From positions 18,160 to 82,159 of the forward strand of contig NZ_SCTW01000051.1 in NCBI RefSeq assembly GCF_004322395.1: a DNA stretch of 64,000 nucleotides. The letters run 5' to 3'. Below the pieces are notes generated by a model. The model did not search any database, had not been told where the DNA came from, and was given only the letters and a program-made list of their open reading frames with translations. The position numbers and the translations under genes are program-made. The DNA is from Methylobacter sp. (GTDB taxonomy: Bacteria; Pseudomonadota; Gammaproteobacteria; Methylococcales; Methylomonadaceae). Shown one piece after another: positions 56,229 to 64,000 of this stretch (the stretch's first letter is position 1; each line of letters opens with the position of its first letter).

Positions 56229-56969
56229 TTATAGAAATGATTCCGCTAATTTTTCGGCCGCTTCAAAATCCAGCGTACCTTCATAAATCGCTCTGCCGGT
56301 AATCGCGCCCATAATACCGTCGCCTGCGACAGCGCCCAAAGCTTTGATGTCATCCATATTAGTGATGCCGCCTGAAGCAATAACCGGAATTCGAATCGCG
56401 CGTGCCAACTTTGCGGTAGCATCAACATTAACTCCGGACATCATACCGTCTCTGGAAATATCGGTGTAGATAATCGCTTCGACGCCGTCTTCTTCAAAAT
56501 GCTGCGCCATGTCGATCACGTCATGTTTGGATAGCTTGGACCAGCCGTCAATAGCCACCTTACCGTCTTTTGCATCCAAACCAACGATGATGTGGCGCGG
56601 ATATTCCAGCGCCATATCCCGGACAAAATGCGGTTCATTAACTGCCTTGGTGCCGATAATGACGTACTCCACGCCGGCATTAAGATAAGCCTGGATGGTT
56701 TCTTCATCGCGAATGCCGCCGCCTATTTGTATCGGCACATCGGGATAAGCTTCGACTATCGCATGAATCACGTCGGCATTTCTTGGCTTCCCTGCAAATG
56801 CGCCATCCAGATCAACCAAATGAATTCTTTTAGCGCCTAAAGCAACCCACTTACCTGCTACAGCGACAGGGTCATCGGAAAAAACCGTATTATCATCCAT
56901 TCGTCCCTGACGCAAACGAACACATTTTCCCTCTTTTAAATCGATTGCAGGTATTAACAACATAAACAA
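56229..56969 (-). CDS. hisA: HisA isomerase (ProFAR isomerase)
   Basis: [23 protein letters not shown]. Confidence 0.97.
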   Translation of the reverse strand: MFMLLIPAIDLKEGKCVRLRQGRMDDNTVFSDDPVAVAGKWVALGAKRIHLVDLDGAFAGKPRNADVIHAIVEAYPDVPIQIGGGIRDEETIQAYLNAGVEYVIIGTKAVNEPHFVRDMALEYPRHIIVGLDAKDGKVAIDGWSKLSKHDVIDMAQHFEEDGVEAIIYTDISRDGMMSGVNVDATAKLARAIRIPVIASGGITNMDDIKALGAVAGDGIMGAITGRAIYEGTLDFEAAEKLAESFL

Positions 56970-57004
56970 TGAATCCTCAATAGCGTGTAATCAGTCAATG
57001 GTAA

Positions 57005-57649
57005 CTAAGCGTGTCCATCCCAATGCAAAAAATTCTTTAACAGTTGTAAACCAACTGCCTGACTTTTTTCGGGGTGAAATTGTACTGCAAAAACATTATC
57101 TTGAGCCAAAGCACAAGTAAATGCGTCTGGATATTCGGTAGTCGCCGCCATTAGCGCTGCATCATCCGGCTGCGCATAATAACTATGCACAAAATAAAAG
57201 CGGCTGTCTTGAGGAATATTTTTCCATAGCGGATGTTGTTGCAGCTGATGGACCTGATTCCAGCCCATGTGCGGAATTTTGAGTGAATTACCGTCGCAGT
57301 CTTTTAACGACTCGGGAAAATGTAAGACATGCCCGGCAAAAACGTCCAAGCATTTTGTGCCGTTGTTTTCTTCGCTGTCGGTCAATAGAGCCTGCATGCC
57401 CAGACAAATTCCCAGCAAAGGCTTGCTTTTGGCAACCTGCTGGATAACATCGGATAAGCCCGATTGATCGAGAGCCTGCATACAATCCCTTATCGCACCG
57501 ACACCGGGAAAAACCACCCGGTCAGCATCGAGGATCGAATCCGCATCGGAAACACAAACAACATCGACTTCAGGCGCGGCATGTTGCAGAGCCTTTACGA
57601 TTGAATGCAGATTACCCATTCCGTAATCAATTACAGCGACAGAAGACAT
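57005..57649 (-). CDS. hisH: Imidazole glycerol phosphate synthase subunit HisH
   Basis: VIDYGMGNLHSI, GICLGMQALL, FHPEKSQ. Confidence 0.97.
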   Translation of the reverse strand: MSSVAVIDYGMGNLHSIVKALQHAAPEVDVVCVSDADSILDADRVVFPGVGAIRDCMQALDQSGLSDVIQQVAKSKPLLGICLGMQALLTDSEENNGTKCLDVFAGHVLHFPESLKDCDGNSLKIPHMGWNQVHQLQQHPLWKNIPQDSRFYFVHSYYAQPDDAALMAATTEYPDAFTCALAQDNVFAVQFHPEKSQAVGLQLLKNFLHWDGHA

Positions 57650-57675
57650 AGAAAATACAGGCTAAAGGTTAGGGA

Positions 57676-58302
57676 TTAAAGGCTGCCTTTGGTTGATGGC
57701 ATAATGCCCGCCATGCGCGGGTCGGCGGTAATCGCCATGCGTATGGCTCGGCCCATGGCTTTAAAGATGGTTTCGGCGACATGATGGGCATTGGCGCCCT
57801 TCAAGCTGTCGATATGCAAAGTGACTCCAGCATGGTTGACAAAGCCCTGAAAAAACTCGCGGAATAAGTCCACATCAAAACTGCCTATCATGGCTTTGGG
57901 GTACTTAACGTCATAAAACAATCCGGGACGTCCGGAAAAATCAATCACGACTCGCGATAATGCTTCATCCAATGGCACGTAGGCATGTCCGTAACGGTAA
58001 ATGCCTTTTTTGTCTTGCATGGCTTTGGCAAACGCTTGACCTAAGGTAATGCCGATATCTTCCACGGTGTGATGATCATCAATATCCAAATCGCCTTTGG
58101 CTACGATATCCATGTCGATCAATCCGTGTCTGGCGATCTGATCGAGCATGTGTTCAAGAAAAGGTACGCCGGTTGAAAACGAGGATTTACCCGAACCATC
58201 CAGATTAATTTTGATTTTAATTTGAGTTTCAAGCGTATTTCGCTCTACTTCCGCAGTACGTTGATCCATGGTTGCATGATTTATATAAGAAATTAGCGGC
58301 AT
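57676..58302 (-). CDS. hisB: Imidazoleglycerol-phosphate dehydratase
   Basis: [34 protein letters not shown]. Confidence 0.97.
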   Translation of the reverse strand: MPLISYINHATMDQRTAEVERNTLETQIKIKINLDGSGKSSFSTGVPFLEHMLDQIARHGLIDMDIVAKGDLDIDDHHTVEDIGITLGQAFAKAMQDKKGIYRYGHAYVPLDEALSRVVIDFSGRPGLFYDVKYPKAMIGSFDVDLFREFFQGFVNHAGVTLHIDSLKGANAHHVAETIFKAMGRAIRMAITADPRMAGIMPSTKGSL

Positions 58303-58603
58303 TCTACTATGACAAGCAAGATTTTGCAGCGTTTGTTATTCATTGTAGACCATGAAAATAGACTGTTTGGAAAATATAAACGATGAATGAGCCATTGAAC
58401 TTATTTGCACACTGTCTAGTGCTGCTACGGCGACGTAATTTTGAGCGTACATTAAGTTCAGCTTTAGCTGGCTTTTTTTAGGGTCATTTTCTGAGACAAT
58501 AGAAATGTCGCCAAAAGAGAAAACGGATTTTAAGGAGTTTCAATAGGAAGTTGTCAGGGAAAGAGAGTAGTGCGTAGTGCCAACCAAGCAGGCGATTTTT
58601 GGG

Positions 58604-58639
58604 CCTCAGTACACGGACCGTGTGCTGAGGCTTTTTTTT
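58604..58639 (+). terminator. Rho-independent terminator not attached to an annotated gene
   Basis: GCCTCAGTACACGGACCGTGTGCTGAGGC followed by TTTTTTTT, in the divergent hisB-DUF342 region. Confidence 0.85.
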
Positions 58640-58936
58640 AAACAAAGCAAAACATGCTTATGGCGCAAACAGCCACTTACACATCCGGTGTAGAGTCACA
58701 ATACCTTGCCCATTCAAAAAAATATCGTAAATTAATAACCAGACTACTCAATGCGAATAAGCCCTTCGCGCGGTTTTTGAATAATGTGCTACCCTTTTTA
58801 TTAGGTCGTCTTGTTAATTTATATCGTTCCCGTTTTTTTCTCTATTGTTGTTGGCAGCGTTCGAATCGATAGGACAAGGCTGATTTTCTAATATTTAAAT
58901 TGTTGACAGCAGCAATAATTCCCCAAGGAGCGAGCA

Positions 58937-60598
58937 GTGAATGATGTGCCACCTACTGATGTGCTGACATTTAAGCTGAGCGATGAGGGCAAGTTACTTG
59001 CCGCGTTTGAAGCATGCGAATGCAAGCCTCTGTTGGATGAAGTAACGATCAAACAGGCATTGGCTAAACAAGGTCTGTCCGGCCTGTTCCTGTACGAAAA
59101 CGCACTCTCAGATTTGGTAAAAAAGTACGGTGATTCTAATGAAAGCTTTGTGCTGGAAATTGGTGAACGTCGGGATGGCGGATGCATACTTAAAATCGAC
59201 GACGACAAAATGACCGCCAAGCTTACCTTAATCCCTCCGTACGGCGGCGCTCCAGTCACATTATTTCAAATCCAGCTAGCTTTACAGGAAAAGGGAATAG
59301 TCAGCGGTATCATGACCGGCGAAATCGAGGCCGCTTTAAAGGATGGATATGCCGCAGAGCGTACCATCGCGAAAGGGCTACATCCTGTGCCGGGTACCGA
59401 TGCGCAATTCCAAAGTCTAGTGCCGGAAATACGAGAACGCAAACCCAAAGTCGATGAGCGAGGTATCGCTAATTATCGCGATCTTGGGCAACTGATTGTC
59501 GTAAAGCAAGGCGACCCGTTAATGCGTCGCGTCCCGGCTGGCGAAGGCAAAAAGGGTCAGGACATTACCGGGCAAATACTGATGCCTCAACCGGGACAGG
59601 ATATACCGTTTGCATCAGGGCTACAGGGTGCGGAGCCTGACCCGAACGATAACAATTTACTACAAGCTACGGTCACCGGGCAACCCAAGCTGGTTCCTAA
59701 TGGCGTTGTCGTGGAGCCGACCATTAATCTGCCTTTGGTGGATATTTCAACCGGAAACATGATCTTTGAGGGTACCATCAATATAAAAGGCGATGTTAAG
59801 GATGGGATGAAAGTCCACGCGTCGGGAGACGTGTTCGTGGGAGGAACCGTCGAAGCGGCAGAAATTGAAGCGGGTGGAAATATCGTTATCAAAGGCGGCG
59901 TAATCGGCCATAGTGAACATAGCGGCGACCCGAATGAAATTCCTGCCTTTAATGCGGTAATTATCAGTAAGGGTTCAATCAGCGTACATTTTGCCGAAAA
60001 CGTCTGTATGGAAGCCGGTACGGATATTATTATTGAAGAATTTTCGATGCATAACCACTTGACTGCACTTAACCGGGTATTAGTCGGAAAATCCGGTGGA
60101 AAGAAAGGCCGCATCATCGGCGGCATTACCTGTGCATCGGTTCTGGTGAAATCCGGCGTAATCGGTTCGAACGCCGGATTTATAACCAAGATCAGGGCAG
60201 GTTTCAACCCATACCTTCAGGTGCAAATAGACAAGCTTAAGCTTGAGATTGATGCAAACGAAAAGGAGCAGGAAGACATCAAAAAGATTGTTGCTTTTAT
60301 TTTGGCGCATCCCGAAAAGGACAAGAATGGTTTGCTAAATAAGCTCCTTCGCACTAGGGAAAAGCTTGAAATTGATTGCACTCAGCTTCATGCCGATCGC
60401 GCTCATCTTCTGTCGGAAATGACCCTTGCCGAGCACGTCCAAGTTATTGTGGAAGAAGCCGTTCATTGCGGCGCCGAAATCCAGATTGGAAATTCTATTT
60501 GGAAAAATAACGAAGAACGTGGCAAAGGTGTTTTTCAAGTCATTGATGGCGCAATTGATTTTGGGAATATCATGTTGAATGTCGGTGGATCGCACTAA
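58937..60598 (+). CDS. DUF342 (FapA-like) domain protein
   Basis: GTG start with AAGGAG upstream; VKDGMKVHASGDVFVGGTVEAAEIEAGGNIVIKGGVIG. Confidence 0.9.
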   Translation: MNDVPPTDVLTFKLSDEGKLLAAFEACECKPLLDEVTIKQALAKQGLSGLFLYENALSDLVKKYGDSNESFVLEIGERRDGGCILKIDDDKMTAKLTLIPPYGGAPVTLFQIQLALQEKGIVSGIMTGEIEAALKDGYAAERTIAKGLHPVPGTDAQFQSLVPEIRERKPKVDERGIANYRDLGQLIVVKQGDPLMRRVPAGEGKKGQDITGQILMPQPGQDIPFASGLQGAEPDPNDNNLLQATVTGQPKLVPNGVVVEPTINLPLVDISTGNMIFEGTINIKGDVKDGMKVHASGDVFVGGTVEAAEIEAGGNIVIKGGVIGHSEHSGDPNEIPAFNAVIISKGSISVHFAENVCMEAGTDIIIEEFSMHNHLTALNRVLVGKSGGKKGRIIGGITCASVLVKSGVIGSNAGFITKIRAGFNPYLQVQIDKLKLEIDANEKEQEDIKKIVAFILAHPEKDKNGLLNKLLRTREKLEIDCTQLHADRAHLLSEMTLAEHVQVIVEEAVHCGAEIQIGNSIWKNNEERGKGVFQVIDGAIDFGNIMLNVGGSH

Positions 60599-60760
60599 GA
60601 TTGAAAGATCTATATCCGGGCTTGATTATCGTTATGGATTGCAACGGCTTATTTTCGATATGATAAAATTCCTCAGGAAAGATTCAAAGTGGGCCGCCTA
60701 TTTTAGTTTTGTCCGCTATTTATCGTTATAAACAAGGCTATAAGAATTAGAGGAAATAGC

Positions 60761-60976
60761 ATGAAATTTAGTCCATGTGTTGATAAATGTACTTACGAAG
60801 GAACTCATTGCGAAGGTTGCGGTCGAACGCACCAAGAAATAGCCGAAACTAAAAAGTTGGTCATGGCGGTAGTGGACTTTGCCCAAGAGCAGGAATATGA
60901 AAATATTGAAGATTTTGCAAACGCTTTTTGTCAAAGCGTAGTTAAAAAGCTAAAGAAATCTGCGGCTGGGAAATAA
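60761..60976 (+). CDS. DUF1289-like small cysteine protein
   Basis: SPCVDKCTYEGTHCEGCGRTHQEI cysteine pattern. Confidence 0.75.
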   Translation: MKFSPCVDKCTYEGTHCEGCGRTHQEIAETKKLVMAVVDFAQEQEYENIEDFANAFCQSVVKKLKKSAAGK

Positions 60977-60997
60977 TGGCATGACGCCAAAACACTT

Positions 60998-61273
60998 ATG
61001 ATATTCACTCCTGAAATTATCGGCTATTTAGCTGCGACTCTGACTACCGCCTCATTTGTGCCTCAAGCAATATTGACGATAAAAACAAGGGACACCGAAT
61101 CCCTTTCTTTGGGCATGTACAGCACCTTTACTTTGGGGGTGTTGTGTTGGCTTATTTATGGAATTCATCTCGGCGACAAGGCGATTATCGTCGCCAACGC
61201 AATAACACTGCTGCTGGCAGTCTCAATACTAAGCTTCAAGCTCTACAATTTGATACACAACAAAAAAGCTTGA
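60998..61273 (+). CDS. SemiSWEET family transporter
   Basis: LAATLTTASFVPQAILTIKTRDTESLSLGMYSTFTLGVLCWLIYG. Confidence 0.93.
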   Translation: MIFTPEIIGYLAATLTTASFVPQAILTIKTRDTESLSLGMYSTFTLGVLCWLIYGIHLGDKAIIVANAITLLLAVSILSFKLYNLIHNKKA

Positions 61274-61278
61274 GCCAT

Positions 61279-61653
61279 TTAAGCTTGCTGGAGAATCTCC
61301 AGCGCATTTCCGTCCGGATCGCGACAAAACAGCGCTTGTCGTCCGGATTTGCTCAAGGTGTAGGCAATACCGTTTTTATCCAATACCTCCCGAACCGGCG
61401 CGAGTTCCGACACAGTTAAAGCAATGTGCCGATCCCGTCCGCCATGCTCGGGCCGTCCGGTTGTCGGATCCGGGTTTTCCAGTTCCAGCAAATGAATCTG
61501 CTGGGCGCCCAACTGCAACCATGCGCCTGGAAAACCCAGATCGGGCCTGTCGGTCTGCTGCATGCCGAGAATATCACAGTAAAATATCAGCGATGCTGTA
61601 GTATTAGACACAATGAGACTGGCATGATGAAGGGTGAAATTAAAGTTTGGCAT
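61279..61653 (-). CDS. VOC/glyoxalase family protein
   Basis: HHASLIVSNTTASLIFYCDILGMQ...FCRDPDGNALEILQ. Confidence 0.92.
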   Translation of the reverse strand: MPNFNFTLHHASLIVSNTTASLIFYCDILGMQQTDRPDLGFPGAWLQLGAQQIHLLELENPDPTTGRPEHGGRDRHIALTVSELAPVREVLDKNGIAYTLSKSGRQALFCRDPDGNALEILQQA

Positions 61654-61680
61654 TATAGTCTATGTGCGATAATTCGTTGA

Positions 61681-62145
61681 TTACAAACTCTTTACTTTTG
61701 CTAATATGTCTTGAGCATGCCCATCGGGCGTGACGCCGTAAATTGCATCAATTAATATGCTTTTTTTATTGATAATAAAAGTGGAACGAACAATAGCCAT
61801 ACTTTTAACGCCGTTTTTTTCCCTCTCCTGCCATACTCCGTAACTCTCGCAGAGTTTGCCATCGACGTCGGAGAGTAAATCCACTTTCAAGTCGAACTTT
61901 TTAATAAAATCTACATGACTGGCACAAGAATCCTTGCTCACACCGATAACCACAGTATCTGCCTTGGCGAATTCCCCGGCAAGTTGAGTAAACTGGTTCG
62001 CTTCGATAGTACAGCCCGGCGTGTCATCCTTTGGATAAAAATACAATACGACATTCTTTTTCCCTAAGTAGTCGGACAAATTAACCGTTTCATTAAATTG
62101 ATTTTTAGAACTGAACAGGGGTGCTGGTTGGTGTTTTTCTAACAT
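61681..62145 (-). CDS. Peroxiredoxin (Bcp/PrxQ-like)
   Basis: VVLYFYPKDDTPGCTIEANQF; start set at internal Met (MLEKHQPAPLFSSKNQF). Confidence 0.92.
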   Translation of the reverse strand: MLEKHQPAPLFSSKNQFNETVNLSDYLGKKNVVLYFYPKDDTPGCTIEANQFTQLAGEFAKADTVVIGVSKDSCASHVDFIKKFDLKVDLLSDVDGKLCESYGVWQEREKNGVKSMAIVRSTFIINKKSILIDAIYGVTPDGHAQDILAKVKSL

Positions 62146-62275
62146 GACAAACTCCTTGAATATTCGCGGATTGTAAACATGATGTTGCAGTGTAAGCTCA
62201 TCATATTTTTCTTGCAAGCTGTCGTCATTTCGGTAGCCCCTTGCCTAGAGGCAGGCGTGAAATATGCCGACATGC

Positions 62276-62308
62276 AGACCTTCCAGGTTTTTAAAACCTG
62301 GAAGGTCT
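62276..62308. repeat. 33-bp palindrome AGACCTTCCAGGTTTTTAAAACCTGGAAGGTCT (copy 3)
   Basis: Identical to copy 1, with partly shared flanks (ATGCCGA... and ...TAACT...AACAG.CGGGAC). Confidence 0.9.
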
Positions 62309-62374
62309 AACTCGCAACGCTCTGAACAGGCGGGACGTTGAGAAACGGAAGCAACGTTATATATTTAAAGACAA

Positions 62375-63283
62375 TTACGCTTTATTCTCGCCGCCGAATA
62401 ACTCCAGCAAACGCGGCAGAAAGTTTGCAAGTTCCAGCGACATAATCGAAAAATCCACATCAAACTGCTCCGCTTCGGAACTGGTATCAATATCGGCCAC
62501 TTGATCCTGGATCAAATCGAGAAACTTCAAGCGCTTGACGGCCAGATTCTCATCGATAACGAAAGCAAGACGGTCAGCCCAATTCACAGCCAGCTTGATC
62601 ACTTCCTTGCCGGTATCCAAATGATTTTTAATTTCCGGCAGACTCAGGTCATGGCGTTTGCAACGGATAATGCCGCCTTCCTCTTCAGGCGCGCGCAACT
62701 CGCATTCGTCTTCAATAGTAATATCGTCCGGAGCTTGATTATTAACCAACCACTCGGTCATAACTTTGATAGGTTTTTCGATAGTATTGAGCGGAACAGC
62801 CGGAAGCGAACCCAGACATTTACGCAAACTGCTCAGCAAATCTTCGGCTTTTTTAGCGGACGCTGCATCGACAATCAACCAGCCGCCTTTAGGATCGATA
62901 TAAGCATAAGTCTTGTTTGAAAAAGTGAAAGCCCTTGGCAACAACTCAAAGATAAGTTCATCTTTGAGGGCAGTGCGTTCTTTTTTGGCTAATTTACGTC
63001 CTTGTTGCTCTTCGGTTTCAAGAATCTTTTCCTGCAACATTTCATTGACGACGGATGCAGGCAGAACGCGTTCTTCTTTTTTTCCGCAGACCACTAAAAA
63101 GCCGTTAGCGCTATGCAACAGCTGTTCAGACGACTTGCCCAGCGGTGAAGTCCAACCGAAAGAAAATTCCTCATGACTGCCGCAGGGGCGAAAAGCCATT
63201 TGTTCAAGTTTTTGTTCCAGCTCTGCTGGAGCCAAAGTGAAATCTTCAGTAAGACGAAAAATGCTTAGATTTTTAAACCACAT
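62375..63283 (-). CDS. rdgC: Recombination-associated protein RdgC
   Basis: MWFKNLSIFRLTEDF; MAFRPCGSHEEFSFGWTSPLG. Confidence 0.95.
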   Translation of the reverse strand: MWFKNLSIFRLTEDFTLAPAELEQKLEQMAFRPCGSHEEFSFGWTSPLGKSSEQLLHSANGFLVVCGKKEERVLPASVVNEMLQEKILETEEQQGRKLAKKERTALKDELIFELLPRAFTFSNKTYAYIDPKGGWLIVDAASAKKAEDLLSSLRKCLGSLPAVPLNTIEKPIKVMTEWLVNNQAPDDITIEDECELRAPEEEGGIIRCKRHDLSLPEIKNHLDTGKEVIKLAVNWADRLAFVIDENLAVKRLKFLDLIQDQVADIDTSSEAEQFDVDFSIMSLELANFLPRLLELFGGENKA

Positions 63284-63830
63284 GTGCAACGGATACCTTA
63301 GTAAATAAAATGGTCGCGCATTATCGCAAATTTGCCGGCATAAAAATAAAATTTGTTAGCGCGCGGGAAAGTGGTTGACGGATGGCATGGATTGGCCGGA
63401 TCTAAACGGGTTTTGTAAATGTTAACAGGCCAAAAATTTGTATCTACCCCAACCTTATAGTCTATTGAAGTAATATCTTTTACGTTTTTATTAACGCGGT
63501 AGGTCATTTTCTGGAATTGATCTATTTTTTCGTGCCAGCACACTACACTTGTTGTTAAACACAAGTTTATAAAAGCACGTCATCTCGGCAGGGAATGCAG
63601 TGCCCCGCATTTCCAATGGGATGGCTCTATTGATGATACTAAGTGACTTGTTTAATCCAAGCGAAATAGGTTTTTCCGTACTTAGGCTGTAGCGTGTGAA
63701 ACGAATTTTGTCGCGGACTTGGGCGAGTAATTTTTGGGGTTGTACCGATGTCGTATTTGTTTACATAACTTGTCGCCTTGACTTATACTCTAGCCATTAA
63801 AATCAATAAGATAGTTTTAATTAAAAATAA

Positions 63831-63862
63831 TTATACGACAACACAAATTTTTTATACGACAA
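63831..63862 (+). promoter_or_regulatory. Two direct repeats TTATACGACAA spaced 21 bp, possible operator
   Basis: Exact 11-bp copies at 63831-63841 and 63852-63862, upstream of an ORF starting at 63897. Confidence 0.45.
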
Positions 63863-63896
63863 TTAATGTCATATATATATTACGTTAGGCTTGCGA

Positions 63897-64000
63897 ATGG
63901 CTCTCCGTAACGACAATCAACGACCTTACTATGGAGTACTGCTGTTTGGTCTTGTTTTCGGTTTTATGGGCATTTCCGAAATCTATGGAAGACTGGTTAT
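63897..64000 (+). CDS. Partial ORF running off the window (hydrophobic N-terminus)
   Basis: ATG at 63897: MALRNDNQRPYYGVLLFGLVFGFMGISEIYGRLV..., open to the window end. Confidence 0.5.
   Translation, partial: MALRNDNQRPYYGVLLFGLVFGFMGISEIYGRLV

Noticed and set aside
63298-63564. 88-aa minus-strand ORF upstream of rdgC
   Set aside because: No recognisable family or ribosome-binding context; could be real but cannot be supported.
63884-63890. Isolated GTTAGGC resembling an attC/attI core just before the last ORF
   Set aside because: No paired R'' box or attC-like palindrome around it; a 7-mer match by chance is expected in 64 kb.

Overview
A gammaproteobacterial chromosomal window; the lptM-lysA-dapF-DUF484-xerC, hisBHAFIE-tatABC and recC/rdgC contexts support this, but the species is not determined. 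The left ~5 kb is the distal part of an integron gene-cassette array. It has seven cassettes bounded by recognisable attC sites of two distinct, interleaved families. An eighth cassette is decayed, lacks its attC and is cut by a REP-like palindrome. All cassette ORFs are on + and no integrase is in the window. The rest is mostly housekeeping or environmental genes. These include a DUF3683 giant FAD/Fe-S oxidase, a Phd/RelE-type toxin-antitoxin pair, rpiA, recC, SulP transporters with beta-carbonic anhydrase, a two-component system beside a Pho-box-controlled porin, cbpA/cbpM, Hsp20, the lysA/dapF/xerC cluster, dinB, ABC-F, tatABC, his genes, rdgC and others. The most unusual signals are: (i) the two-family cassette array and its decaying end; (ii) short palindromic repeats inserted in frame inside recC and lysA and in a RAYT remnant; (iii) a compact TIGR04255-like / HTH / unknown-protein operon (candidate uncharacterised system); (iv) a SulP transporter fused to two USP domains next to a beta-carbonic-anhydrase pseudogene; (v) a 7-bp tandem duplication breaking a MAPEG gene; (vi) many dispersed palindromic repeats. 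All calls come from reading the sequence and supplied translations. No database search was run.
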